From Macrobrachium rosenbergii (Eukaryota > Arthropoda > Malacostraca > Decapoda > Palaemonidae), in NCBI RefSeq assembly GCF_040412425.1, contig NC_089753.1, positions 37,337,413 through 37,401,412 on the forward strand: a DNA stretch of 64,000 nt, written 5' to 3'. How positions within the stretch are numbered: position 1 is the stretch's first letter; every line of letters begins with the position of its first letter. The notes under the pieces were generated by a model. It worked only from the letters and a program-made list of their open reading frames with translations, was not told the origin of the DNA and searched no databases. Shown one piece after another: positions 38,369 through 49,453 of this stretch. Made by a program: the position numbers and the translations under genes.

Positions 38369-38862
38369 GTATGTATTATCGAGACAACAAAAATTTACTG
38401 TTATGCATTTCAAGTATTCAGCCACGCTAGTATTTTTTCTTTGGATTTTCTTTGTTTTAGTACAGTAGAATGGATTGATAGCATCTTATATAATACAGTA
38501 GTACCTATAAGATTTCGAGAATTCAAGCTTTCACATTTAATTGTTGTCATTTCATAATGAGAGATTGTAAAAGATAAGAAACATCCCAAGGTCATTGATA
38601 TAAGTTTCTTCGATTTCATTGTCAAATATCAATGAATGTTACAAAACTGAAGAGCAAAGTTCAGAATAAGAACTTGCTCACTGCAGCATTCTTCAGTTCA
38701 TCAACTTTTTTTAACATATGTTTTTTACTGTAACTCGTGATCTTTGACAATACTTGTTACATATTTGTCTTTCTATGGAAATATTTGTTGAAGTTACATA
38801 AAAGTCGTAAGATATTCCTGTCATTTCAGAGAATTTCATTTTGTTATTCCTCCTTCCTCTAG
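38369..38862 (+). other. Intron 18, nothing recognised
   Basis: A 494-bp AT-rich GT-AG intron. The exon 18 frame stays open for some distance but resembles nothing. Confidence 0.6.
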
Positions 38863-39060
38863 GTACGTGATGCATTGATTCAACACAAGGATGCACTGAA
38901 GGAGATGAATTCCAAAGCAGCAGGGGAAGTGGTTATAAGACAGGCACTTGGAGAACTTGATGTGTGGGAGGTGGATGCTCGATTTACACTCTTGCCTCAC
39001 ACAGACTCTGGTGGTCATGAGATAATGCTCATCAAGGAATGGAAGGATATTATTAACAAG
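38863..39060 (+). CDS. DYNC2H1: DYNC2H1 exon 19, residues 1215-1280 (linker)
   Basis: The acceptor is CCTCTAG and the donor GTAAGT, with both ends in phase 0. It contains AAGEVVIRQALGELDVWEV and IKEWKDIINK, the conserved linker motif (A..E..I...L.ELD.W). Confidence 0.96.
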
Positions 39061-39104
39061 GTAAGTAGTAGAAGTTTAAGTTTTAAGATTTAGATATTTT
39101 ATTT

Positions 39105-39349
39105 TTTTTAGGTATGTTAAAATTTGCCTAAATAAGAGATCTGGTGTGAAAAATTTCAAGAGATTTATATGGAAAATAGATTTGAACCTAACTTTTAGGC
39201 AATGTGTATAGGATTGCCAGATTGTTTTAGATAATTTATATTTTTAGGTATGTTAAAATTTGGCTAAATAAGAGACCTGGTGTGGAAAAAATTCAAGAGA
39301 TTTGTATGGGAAATAGATTTGAACTTAACTTTTAGGCAACATGTGTAAT
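39105..39349. repeat. Direct duplication, about 105-bp units with 136-bp period
   Basis: Unit 1 (39105-39213) and unit 2 (39241-39349) share TTTTAGGTATGTTAAAATTT, CTAAATAAGAGA, CTGGTGTG, TTCAAGAGATTT and AACTTTTAGGCAA with scattered substitutions. The pair begins 44 bp after exon 19 and abuts the recombinase fragment. Confidence 0.85.
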
Positions 39350-39609
39350 CTGCTATTAGACAACAAATCCTTTACTTTATCAAGCAGGCTAATCCTGACT
39401 CAGTCCCAAGAGTTCATGATATTAGAGCTGTGGCCACCTCCATTAACTACTTCCATTACATGAATTTCACGGATCTTACCAAATACACTGGTTGGAAGTC
39501 ACCCTTGGTTTTCAAACGTCACTATTTGAAATCCTTAGAAGCTCTTAAATTCTCAGCAGTCACGGCAGGGAACGTTGTCCCTCCCTCTGGTTCCCTTTCT
39601 GATTCCTAG
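39349..39609 (+). pseudogene. Tyrosine recombinase C-terminal fragment (DIRS-like retrotransposon)
   Basis: The frame ending at TAG 39607-39609 reads VPRVHDIRAVATSINYF, then FTDLTKYTGWKSP and VFKRHYLKSLE. H-x-x-R, then G-W/H, then the terminal H-Y pattern is the catalytic arrangement of tyrosine recombinases (nucleophile Y in HYLK). DIRS-type retrotransposons carry such an enzyme and are known in decapods. Only about 86 codons remain, with no start codon and no upstream domain, so it is a truncated, inactive relic inside intron 19. Another YR element class (Ngaro, Crypton) is possible. Confidence 0.7.
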
Positions 39610-39962
39610 TCAATTCTTCCTCCACTGCCTCAGTTATCCCCTTACAGTCATTTCAGTCAGGCGTGCCTTGACTTTCTCACCTGACTGTGTTATCTGTATA
39701 TTTGTCTAATTGACACATTTATGTTATAATGTTTTCAATTTTGTATAGTTATTTTGTTTAAGTATTTTTTTATATTGTCATGTTAATTTTAAGCTCCCAT
39801 CAGTTTCATTTGTACATTATTGTTATTATTGCTAGCAATTAAAAATTTTTTGGTGGACCTTTGGTCTTCTGTTCCCCTTACATTTTGTTATCTCTTGCAG
39901 TTTAAGAATGATATTTATTTCTCTGTTAATTTTTCACCGGCTGACACGGGACCCGATCCAGA

Positions 39963-40394
39963 AAAGGGATTTTGACAAAGGAAAAATCTATTTCTGGAGA
40001 GGGGACCGTGTCACCCGGTGACCCACCTTTGTCATGTGTCGTGTCCCCCCCATAGTAAACATCATTCTGGTGGGGTGATGCTTTCATGGAATGCGGCTAG
40101 CGGTGATTTGTGTACTGTCCATGAGTGGTGCATGGGTTTGTAACGGCACTCTCTGTGGGACTTTTGACTTTGGGATCTCTATAGGATAAGGTTCCGTGTT
40201 TTATAGTTCACCCTTTTCCATACACGACTCCATCTAATGGAGCTCGCTCTGTGGGTAGTAACTCCAGCATTTCATTTAGCTTTCTCTGGTATCTAGCAAC
40301 GGAATTACCTAGAAATAAGTGCTGAATGGACTTTTTCACCGGGTGACACGGTCCCCTCTCCAGAAATAGATTTTTCCTTTGTCAAAATCCCTTT
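39963..40394. mobile_element. Foldback/MITE-like element with 59-bp inverted arms
   Basis: Arm 39963-40021 (AAAGGGATTTTGACAAAGG...CCGTGTCACCCGGTGA) is the reverse complement of 40336-40394 with few or no differences. Just left, 39935-39964 holds a further degenerate inverted copy of the CACCGG..GACACGG end. The 314-bp centre shows no coding potential. It lies in intron 19. Confidence 0.8.
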
Positions 40395-40831
40395 ATACTA
40401 TTCACAGGTCACATATTTTTACTTTTTAAGTAATATCTCACTAATGATATGGTGTCAATATAAGTTAAATGCATTCATTTTTTAAGTCATAAATCATAGT
40501 AATGAGCAATAAATTATGAATTGCTGATTAATAATGCCTATTTCTTTGTTCAAATAACAGTCTTTCACTACTTTATGCTGGGGACAAGTGATAGAAAACA
40601 TATAAGGTAATTAGTGATGCAGGGGTTACAGAAAAAATTTTTTGTGGGGTTTCAAGAAAAAATATGAAGGCTTGATAAAATTTATTTGTACCTTATAATA
40701 AAGGCTTTTGAAATTAAGCTGACATTGGCCAATAGTCACTTCAGATGTCATCATTACTTGATGTATTTCATTTTGTCTTTGCTCTTGAACTAAAATGCGG
40801 TACAGTAGTTATTACTATAAATTTTTTTTAG

Positions 40832-40966
40832 GTGGGTGATCATCAGAGTCTACTACAGTCCTTGAAGGATTCTCCATATTACGTTGGATTTGCTGATCGT
40901 GCCAAAGTTTGGGAACAACGCTTGGCTGATTTGGATGAGTATCTTGGCAACCTCAACCATATTCAG
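40832..40966 (+). CDS. DYNC2H1: DYNC2H1 exon 20, residues 1281-1325 (linker)
   Basis: The acceptor is TTTTTTAG and the donor GTAAAT, with both ends in phase 0. It contains VGDHQSLLQSLKDSPYY and LADLDEYLGNLNHIQ, the classic D.Q.LL.SLK.SPY linker motif. The exon is too short to show as a long open frame. Confidence 0.96.
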
Positions 40967-41263
40967 GTAAATTACTTTTATTAAATCAGCTATATATGGT
41001 TACTGATCAAAGCATGTAGAGTACAGTTGTTAAAAGTCCTGTTTTTTATATAAAATCGCTCTTCACTATTTCTTTTCATAGTGTTATAGATATTAGTCAA
41101 TCTGCTGACCAAAAGAGGAATTACTGTGAAAGCAAACAAAGTCAGGAAACAAGGACATAACATCAGGCCATCCGTAGCCTGGTACTAATGTGGATTAGAT
41201 CAAGAGAAATGCTACCTTTGTTTACCTAATCACAACATTAATAAAACGGTCATGCATTTCCAG

Positions 41264-41454
41264 CGTAAATGGTTGTACCTGGAGCCAATTTTCGGAAGAG
41301 GAGCATTACCTAATGAACAGGGTCGGTTTAAGAGAGTTGATGATGATTTTAAGGCCATCATGAGAGATGTAGCAAGAGACAACAAAGTTGTGTCATTATG
41401 CCGCATCAGTGGCATCAGGAACACCCTCGTTACACTCTATGATCAACTGGCAAG
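41264..41454 (+). CDS. DYNC2H1: DYNC2H1 exon 21, residues 1326-1388 (linker)
   Basis: The acceptor is ATTTCCAG and the donor GTGAGA, ending in phase 2. It starts RKWLYLEPIFGRGALPNEQ, the near-invariant dynein linker motif (W.YLEPIF). RFKRVDDDFKAIM follows. Confidence 0.97.
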
Positions 41455-43099
41455 GTGAGAAGGAGATTTGCTTACCCATATGTTTTATAACATGGGATTA
41501 GGTTTTAACTAACATGCACTGTCAGCGGTCGGTAAGGAATACAAAGTGTGATATCTGTATGGAATGCAGGTTTCATAATTTTCATTTTCTTTTGTAAGTG
41601 ATACAGTAGTTTTTCTTGTTTGATGCTTGTATGAGCTATATAATGCAATATTTTGTACTAACTGCCCTTAGCTCTTTGTTATCTCAATTTAATGTTATAT
41701 AGGCCTTTTTGATTATGCATGCCATGTCCTTGTATACTTCTTTTTTAATTTGTTTCAGCAAAGCCCATCAGTCATATATGTAACCACATTTTTGGTCTTT
41801 TAATGTCCTCGAGCTCAGTAGTCGCTTTTTCTAACAATCAAAAGAAATATGTATGGAAGTCTCACAGAGGATGCACCACCTGGGCCACCAGATACCCATT
41901 AATAACTTTCCTCACTTTTTGTGAGCCTGCAGCACTTAACAACATTACCCCATTCTTGATTGTACTCTTTCATTCTTCTTGTCTCAATTCCACTCTTATG
42001 CCTTTTAAACATTTCCACCACTTCCTGATATTCTACAGTTAACTCTAGGTCATCAGCACAAAGCAACTCCCGAGGGCCCCTTTTTTTACCTACCTTTGTA
42101 GCATCTTCATTACTATGGTTAATGGCAAAGGACATCTACATTTATCATGTGTGTGACACATATGCCACTGTTTTCAATCAAGATCCATTGTTCTGGTAGA
42201 ATGGCATTAATAGCTTGATGAGCCTTTCGGGTACCCTCTACCTTTGTAGTACCCATTTAATTGTCACATTGCTATGCTCAAAAGCTTGCTCAAGATTGTA
42301 AATTTGCAAAGTTCTTAAGTGCCAGGAACCCCAGATCCATGCAATTATTCAGCAAGCAGTTAATTGTTTAAATTAGGATTGAAATGCGTAGGATTCTTGG
42401 TAGGTCATGAATGGGGGGTTTTTAGTAAAATAATTGTTGTATTTTCTGTCATATAAGACGGACTTTCTAGTAAAAAAGGGTCAAGGATATTTGTCTTAAT
42501 CATCAGTGATTTCAGTGATTATTAACAAATCCTACCCTCAGAAGTAAACACAAACTATCGAGGTCTCTTATAACAAAATCTGACTCAACAGGTGTAAAAA
42601 TCCAGCAAGGTAATTTATTACTTTGCATTTTGGGAACCACTATTTCTCATTATAAATCTAATATAAAAAAAAAAAAGACAGTCAAATAAAGTATAAATAA
42701 CAAATATGATAGGTTTCATTTCAGGATGAAAATATTTGATAAATATTTGTTATTAACCTTCTGAGATTTTGGGAGGTCCAAAATATAGCCAGATTGATGC
42801 ACTAAATTTATGGAAATCTCTGAGTGGATTCAAAATTTCTGTGGTTACATTTATGATGAATTTACATGGAAATGGATATGAAGAGTTTTCTCTCATTTAG
42901 ATCTCATGCGCATCTAGATATCATGTTATTGAAAGACTGGGGTAATGGATTTTGAAAGGATAACACTTTCCTAATATTTGTTTCTTTGCTTCAAACTGGG
43001 GAAGGTGATAACTTGCCTTAACTGTAAATTGAATGTTATTATATACCCTTTACCGTATATGTGAAGTATGAGTACTTTATACATTTCTTGTTTCCTTAG
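41455..43099 (+). other. Intron 21
   Basis: A 1645-bp intron. Apart from the minus-strand retrotransposon relic nothing is recognised. Confidence 0.6.
41880..42330 (-). pseudogene. Decayed non-LTR reverse transcriptase fragment
   Basis: The minus strand contains RVPERLIKLLMPFYQN and, after frame changes, RELLCADDLELT followed by VVEMFKRHKSGIE. These match the RT motif order (GVPE.LV..I...Y, then LLYADDLVL, then MF.RWK). The catalytic Y-A-D-D has become C-A-D-D. Several stops and shifts show it is dead. Confidence 0.7.
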
Positions 43100-43223
43100 G
43101 TGTCAAAAGAGTCTAAATGAATTTCTTGAGGAGAAGCGATCAGCATTCCCACGCTTTTATTTCATTGGTGACGATGATTTGTTGGAGATTTTGGGCCAGG
43201 CTACCAATCCAGAAGTAATTCAG
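43100..43223 (+). CDS. DYNC2H1: DYNC2H1 exon 22, residues 1389-1430 (linker)
   Basis: The acceptor is TTCCTTAG and the donor GTATGT, running from phase 2 to phase 0. The peptide [20 protein letters not shown] followed by [13 protein letters not shown] is almost identical to the vertebrate dynein-2 linker. Confidence 0.97.
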
Positions 43224-43866
43224 GTATGTCTGATGATTTGAAGTAATGTACCTGTCAGCTTATTGTAAGCTTTGATAAGAATTTTAAAGAAATGTTTGAT
43301 AAGTTCAGGGACCTCTGTTTTTAATAAAAAGAATGAGAGTTGCAGTTAGAATTAGTAAATGCATAATTTGAAAATGTGGATGTAATATTGTTAATGGTTT
43401 TTTTATGGTTTAGAATGTGTCTGATGGGAAATAACAGTGTCTTGAAGCTGACTCTTCTGTCTTTTATTTGGAGAATATTTTGGTCTGAGATTTTAGGTTT
43501 TCATAGCTTTGACAGGATCAGCAGGATCTCCTAACACTGGTTATTTGATTGGTTTATGTAGCTAGGTACAGTATTAAGATGTGAGGAGATTATAAGTAAT
43601 TTTGGTATTTTTGTAATAACCTTTAGATATCCATCTGTGATCAGAAGTGTATTTCATTCTAAAATTAGTAAACTGTTTTATTGTGCTCCAACTATTAGTC
43701 AGGTTACATTCATTTTTCTTTCAAGAGAATGTGATGTACACGCTGAATGAGGTATTTGTCTGTTAATAATCCTGTTACACAACCATAAGAATTTATTTAT
43801 AGGTGTAAAGTCGTAACTTTTTCAGTTAAGAATTTCTGCCCGTGTATTTGACCTCTTTATTGCATC

Positions 43867-43896
43867 TATTTACAGTCATGCCTGAAGAAACTGTTT
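43867..43896 (+). repeat. Upstream copy of the exon 23 splice acceptor
   Basis: TATTTACAGTCATGCCTGAAG and onward matches 43903-43932 at 26 of 30 positions, offset 36 bp. It duplicates a pyrimidine tract end, CAG and the first exon codons, creating an alternative acceptor at 43875/43876. Confidence 0.85.
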
Positions 43897-43911
43897 TCTT
43901 TTTATTTACAG

Positions 43912-44049
43912 TCACACCTGAAGAAGCTTTTTGCTGGAATTCATAATGTAAGGTTCGATGAAAACAACTCCCACATTGTTGCTATGAGGAGTTTAGAAGG
44001 TGAAGATGTCCCACTCAAAAACCCTGTACAAATTACAAATAAAGTTGAG
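43912..44049 (+). CDS. DYNC2H1: DYNC2H1 exon 23, residues 1431-1476 (linker), with duplicated acceptor upstream
   Basis: The acceptor is TATTTACAG and the donor GTAAGA, with both ends in phase 0. It contains SHLKKLFAGIHNVRFDE and MRSLEGEDVP. A near copy of this acceptor and the exon's first bases sits exactly 36 bp upstream. If used, it would add twelve residues (SCLKKLFSFYLQ) in frame. The downstream acceptor is chosen because it gives the family's length. Confidence 0.94.
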
Positions 44050-44208
44050 GTAAGACTATTTAAAATGATTTCTGTAAATGATTTAGTTTACTTTGTGCAA
44101 CAGTCCCATGTTCTTACATATGTTTGTTCGTATTTTGATTGGTTGAAAATGTAGTTAAGTGTATGGTTCATTATTATTATGTTTTATCAAATCCATCACT
44201 TCATGGTA

Positions 44209-44498
44209 CAGGCAGTCCCCGGTTAACAGCGGGCTTGGTTAACAGCGATCCGGTTTTATTGCGCTTGTCTAACGACGAAAATTGGCAATTTTCGGCGCCG
44301 AAAATCGCCGATTTCCGCTTATCAGCGGCAATAATTGGGTATTGGCACCGATACATACCTAACAGAGGCGCCGATAACCGAAAATCGGCCCCCCGCAAAT
44401 CACTGAAAAAGCCCCGAAATCGCTGATTTTCGGTTAGTGGCGATTTTCGGTTATCATCACGGCCTCAGAAACGGAACCCCGCCGATAACCGGGGACTG
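44209..44498. mobile_element. GC-rich MITE with CAGTCCCCGGTTA termini
   Basis: The left end CAGGCAGTCCCCGGTTAA (44209-) and right end GATAACCGGGGACTG (-44498) are terminal inverted repeats flanked by TA on both sides (44207-44208, 44499-44500). The interior is rich in CG dinucleotides and in short inverted CGCCGAT/ATCGGCG words, standing out in an AT-rich intron. The TA flanks would fit a Tc1/mariner-type target site, but class is uncertain. Confidence 0.75.
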
Positions 44499-45126
44499 TA
44501 GTTGAAAAGTGCATTCAGCTTGGTTTCAGATACACTCCAGAAGAAGAATCCCCAAGTGGTCATTATTAAATTTGGGGTCCAAAGTGCCTCTAGTGTCAGC
44601 AAACACTCCCAGTGTGTCTTTTTTTTTTTTAAACACCTTATCAGTTTCATCTAGAGAAATTTGGTTTGTTCACACATTTAATTTCATCTATATATACCCT
44701 TTGCAGTATTACTGTAATAGGTTCAATATGAAATAAATTCTACTTTATTTTGGTATTGCATTTGTTGGCTAGTTCATGAGTACCTGATACTGTAGTGTAA
44801 AGTTGTTTCTGTTATTAAATCAAGAGTTGTGCACTTTTAATTACTGTGTGTGTTTTTGTAAAGTAATTTGAATTAATTTTTTAGATTAAATAATTTTTTT
44901 TATTTGGGAGAGATTTTCAGATACTTATGGTAGTTTATTTTGTCATTTATTTCCTGATAAGACAATGTAGCTAATTGCTTAGTAAGGAAAATATCAGTTA
45001 TCCTTATCAGTGACTAAAAGAGTTTTATAGTTTTATTTTTTAGTACTTCTTAGTAGATGGTATGACTTACCAACACTAGAAGAGTACTTTACTCATAATA
45101 AAGTGATTTTCCTCAACGACTTTCAG

Positions 45127-45243
45127 GAGTGGCTTGCTAAACTAAGCGATGAGATGAAACATACTCTGCAGCAGCTACTTGTAGAGTGTTTGGAAGATGG
45201 ACGCAGTAGTTCAGGCATGGACCCATTAAAATCGCCATCTCAA
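45127..45243 (+). CDS. DYNC2H1: DYNC2H1 exon 24, residues 1477-1515 (linker)
   Basis: The acceptor is CTTTCAG and the donor GTAAGT, with both ends in phase 0. The peptide [18 protein letters not shown] matches WL..LA.EMK.TL.QLL of the family, ending in a serine-rich [11 protein letters not shown] perfect-looking hairpin begins 46 bases after the donor. Confidence 0.95.
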
Positions 45244-45289
45244 GTAAGTTGCCTGTTTGCATCACAATTCAGATATACAGTAAATATTC

Positions 45290-45386
45290 CCTTTTGAGAC
45301 TCAGAAAGTTCATAAGATAGTTAGTTAGTTAAACAAATCATTTATAACTAACTAACTGTCTTATGAACTTTCCGAGTCTCAAAAGG
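45290..45386. repeat. Near-perfect 42-bp hairpin in intron 24
   Basis: Arms 45290-45331 (CCTTTTGAGACTCAGAAAGT...) and 45345-45386 (...ACTTTCCGAGTCTCAAAAGG) pair with two mismatches and a 13-base loop. In the sense RNA one mismatch is a G:U wobble and one is A:C. It starts 46 bases after the exon 24 donor. It could be a tiny MITE, a hairpin RNA precursor or an editing substrate. Confidence 0.85.
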
Positions 45387-46236
45387 ATAGGTGGTGTAAA
45401 GTCTAAAAATACTATTATATTTAGGTCCTTCAATGAATAAAATGCTACCAATGAAAGCATATGATGAGTGAAAGCTATTTAATTATCTAGTAGAATTAAA
45501 CCTTTTGTAAAGAAGGGGTAGATCAGTGAAAAATGCAAGATTTAAGGTAATCTATTTTAATAAAGTAAATTAAGAAATTTAACTTCAGTACAAAGGAACA
45601 AAAACATACAAGCCATTAATATATGTAACACCTGGACTTGACCACCACTAGTACATGAATCATATGCAGCTTTTAAGTTTTTACTGAAATTATAAGAAGT
45701 ACAAAAGTAAACAATAGTGTGTATGTTCATGTGTGTGTGTGTACATTCATTAAATTTTTTCATTATCATTGTGCTGTATCATGTTGAGTATATCTTGGTC
45801 ACACTTCATTTCCAGGAAGACCATAAAGTAGTTCTTCAGAAAATCTCAAGTCTTTTAACATTTACAATTGCTAGTAGGATGTTTACTTACCTATTATGTC
45901 TTGCTTGAATTTATGTCTAATCATCATCATCAAAGAAATAAATATAGAGGAACATGAAAGAAATTAAGATTTTTAATGAAAAAGTTTTCCTTTTATATCT
46001 TTTAGTATTTTATTTGATAACTGTAAGGTTCCAGTGGACTATGAAAACATGTTCCATTCAGTAAGGGATTTGATGAAGCAGTCTTCTCTTATGATTGTTT
46101 TAGCATGAAAGCTGTAATTGCAGTACCAGAGAGATTATCAATTAATTGATGGGTTACAGTGTGAAATGCAGTATGTCTTTTAGTTTATAGTATAAAGGTT
46201 TTTTAATTGGTTATAAAAGCAATTCAAACTTTCCAG
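45387..46236 (+). other. Remainder of intron 24, nothing recognised
   Basis: AT-rich sequence without coding similarity. A short GT run lies near 45731-45742. Confidence 0.6.
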
Positions 46237-46329
46237 ATTTTGTGTTTAGCTGATGCCATCCAGTTTACTGAACGTTGTGAAGAGTCAATTAAAGAAGGAC
46301 GTCTAAGTAATTTCTTGAAGGAGTTGGAG
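46237..46329 (+). CDS. DYNC2H1: DYNC2H1 exon 25, residues 1516-1546 (linker)
   Basis: The acceptor is CTTTCCAG and the donor GTATGT, with both ends in phase 0. At 93 bp it is the smallest internal exon. It encodes ILCLADAIQFTERCEESI, matching ILCLAEQIKFTEDVENAI of the family. Confidence 0.94.
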
Positions 46330-49008
46330 GTATGTTTATAAGCTGTAAGGGCACTTACAGTTTTGTTTTTCTGTTGAGATGATTCTCTAATTTTTTATTT
46401 AATCTGTGTAACTTTCATAGGAACAATGCTATGCAATAAAATGGTGTAGCTTCATGTAAAGTTTAACTTTTTTCAACTAAAGTAAGATTAGTTATGCTTT
46501 AGGATAGGAATTCCCTGTAGTGCTAGATGACCCAACAGAAAAAGTTACTTTTCAAAAGGCAGGAAATACCTTGTCTGATCAAAGAAAAATGATCTTAGGT
46601 TATATATAGAGGAAACAAACCCTGTGACATGCATTATAGAGTCGTAATCAGTGTAGCAGAAAGCAAAAATCATGGTTAAATAGGTGAGCTCTAACAGATT
46701 CTGCACATATTTGATTGCCAAGTGAGTGAGTTTAATGCACTGGAATTTTACTGGAACAATGTAACGGTAGTTACAGTACATTTCATTATACTTTAAGTGA
46801 ACAAATTTTTTTATCATATAAAATTCAAAATTAAATAATGACAGTCATCAGCCAGGCTGAATCCTGGAGAAAATCGGATGAGTCTAGTTCATCAGTTAGA
46901 GTGTTGGGGATTTTTGAAAAGACAACAGCTCCATAATAAAAGTTGAGTTTTTGGAATGAAATGAAATTCTGGGGGGAGCAAAGAGTTTGTGGGGATCAGT
47001 AAAAATGAACACAGAGTGTGGGAATATTGGTGGGACAAAACAGGGAAGTGAAAGAAATATTGTAAAGCAGAAACTTGGAAATTTGTAGTGCTCTGTAGGT
47101 AAGGTATAAAGGATTTGGTGTAAAATCCATTGGTTGGGATGCAGAGAAATATAAATTCTGTTGGAGTGAGGCAAAGATGAAGTGGCTGAAGATGTGATAC
47201 AGTTAGGCTGAGTAAAGGAAAAAATTATAAAGTATATAAGATGATGATCTACAAGAAGGTAAGATGTATGTGTTTGCTTTACTCCCCACAATTATAGGAA
47301 GACTACAGAAAGAAAAGCTAGAATTTTGGGAAAAGAAATCAGGTGGCAGAAGTGCTAGTCAGATGGGATCCTAATGACAGGTGACATAAATGGCCACAAG
47401 GAACAGACAGAGCTGGTAATAATATTAAGAAATCAGGATGGAAAAAAAGTACTGTACTGGAATTTTGCCAAACCCCAAGGATTAAAGTTACTGGACACAG
47501 TATTTAAGAAGCCAAGAGAGAACAAGGCTTCTTGAACATGCTATGAAAATTATGAAAGGTGCTGGAGTAAAAGCTATACAAAATTGTTGAAATCAATAAT
47601 TGTCAGTTTGGTTTTATGCAAGAGAGAGAAATAATGTATGCAGTTTTTAGAGAGAAGCAGCTGCAGGAAAAATACTAAATAAAGAATAAGAGATTATACC
47701 ACAGACTTAGGGATCTCGAAAAGACATTTAACAAATTATTAAATGGGCACAATAAAGACAGAGTATATCTAAAAGACTGACACTGAGCTAGTGATGTTAC
47801 TCTGCTATAACACCGAGTCTAGATTGAAGATGGTGGGAACTGTATCAAAAGACTTTTAGGTTAATGTGTGTTCAACAAGAATGAGGACACTTTACTGTTT
47901 GTCTGTGTAACTGAAGAAATTGAAAAGGTGAGCAGAAAAGGGGGGTCCTGGGACCTGGTTTATGCAGATGACCTAGTGCTGACAACAGAACCTGAGGAAG
48001 AGAAAGTGATGATATTTAAGAAGTGAAAGAGGTAAAGTATTTGTGTTACTATGGGGGTACACTGGACTGTGAAGCAGCAGTTAGAGAGGGGCCGCAGTCC
48101 AGCAGGGATGAAATGGAGAGAGATAGCTAGACTATTAGTAAATAAAGTTTTCCCATTATTAGAGAGAGCAAAGACTAAAGACCTTTACTACTCTGTGCAG
48201 CAGAAACATGATTACTGATAAGGTTAATGAACATTTTGAAAATGTGTGGCCATAAAATATTAAGGCTCATGGCTGGAGTGTGAAGGGATGATCATATTTG
48301 GAATGAGGAACTGTTAGAGATGTGATATCAAGGAGCTGGATAAAAAAGATATCAGAGACTGAAATGGTCTGGGCTTGTGATGAGCAGGGATGAGAAAAAG
48401 TTCATCCTTAAAGAATTTTGACAGTTTACATGATATAAAATGTTTTTTATTACTGTAAAAGCCTTACAGTATTATGATTAACACAGAGTATGGTTCTACT
48501 GGATGCAAGGTAGTCTCATGAAGTAGTTTCTTTATAGAAAAAGTTTGTTTTGTAGTCTGGCCAATATGGACCACATGCATATGGCTTATTTGTAATAAAT
48601 ATGGGTAAGATACAAAAGCCAGTAACAAAAACCACTATTGACAGAAGTAGAAGATGCATAATTGTTGCATTATGTACATCAAGTTGTCAGCAGCTCCAGG
48701 AAGTTTTCAATTTTGAAAATATACAGTGACCTGCAGTTGTTCAATTAGTCCTCTAACTTGGAGTCCTAAAATTACTGATTTTGTAACATCATCCTGTCGT
48801 AGGAGTAAGGGCTTGTCTGTGTTATTGTTTGTAAAGTTAGACAACCTTTTTATAATTAGCCAGGTACAGTGCTTTACAGTATTATATTTTGTATAGGTTT
48901 TAAGCAGCTTGGGTCCTTGATGGCTACATGTATAGGTTGATTACCAATAGTGTAAATTCGGTGTATTCTATATTGAAACATATTGTATTTTTTTGTGTGT
49001 ATTCACAG
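46330..49008 (+). other. Intron 25, largely retrotransposon debris
   Basis: This 2679-bp intron has the relic described at 47230-48420. The rest (46330-47230, 48420-49008) shows nothing recognisable. Confidence 0.6.
47230..48420 (+). pseudogene. Decayed non-LTR retrotransposon ORF2 (reverse transcriptase to C-terminus)
   Basis: Pieces in order on the + strand include CQFGFMQERE-like sequence near 47603, a K-L-Y...D-L-E-K-T-F block near 47690, WDLVYADDLVLTTEPEEEKV (about 47960-48015, the YADD catalytic motif), EVKYLCYYGGTLD (about 48030), a CGHKILRLMAGV piece (about 48250) and RLKWSGLVMSRDEKK (about 48360). The order matches an intact element, but stops and frameshifts throughout show it is inactive. 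Confidence 0.75.
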
Positions 49009-49202
49009 GCAAAGTTGGAATCATACACAGGTGTGGATTTAACATCAGATGAAAACCCTGAATCAGAAGCAGACAACCGTGTCTTGGAATTGAAGTTAAA
49101 AGCACTGATTTTTGATACTATTCATAATATTGATGTTGTGCAGTCCCTCATACAGAATAACACAACATCAGGTACTGACTGGGAATGGCAGAAACAGTTG
49201 AG
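49009..49202 (+). CDS. DYNC2H1: DYNC2H1 exon 26, residues 1547-1610 (linker end)
   Basis: The acceptor is ATTCACAG and the donor GTATGT, ending in phase 2. It contains LELKLKALIFDTIHNIDVVQ, which matches the family closely, and WEWQKQLR at the linker-AAA1 boundary. Confidence 0.96.
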
Positions 49203-49453
49203 GTATGTGTTATAGTTTTTTCATTGCAACCCTGTCAGTTGTGGAAGCCAAAAATTCTAGTTTTTGAATGTCCCCAGACATCAATGTTTTTTTTGCATTG
49301 ACAGAAGAGAACATCAGTAGCAAGGTGCTTGCACCACATGTAACCTCAAATATCCATCAACCACCTGGATCTTTTTTTTGTGAGTGCATTGGTGTCAACA
49401 GTTCCAGGCAGAATTACCAGGTTGTTTCCCCACAGCATGATTGTCAAGAGTGA

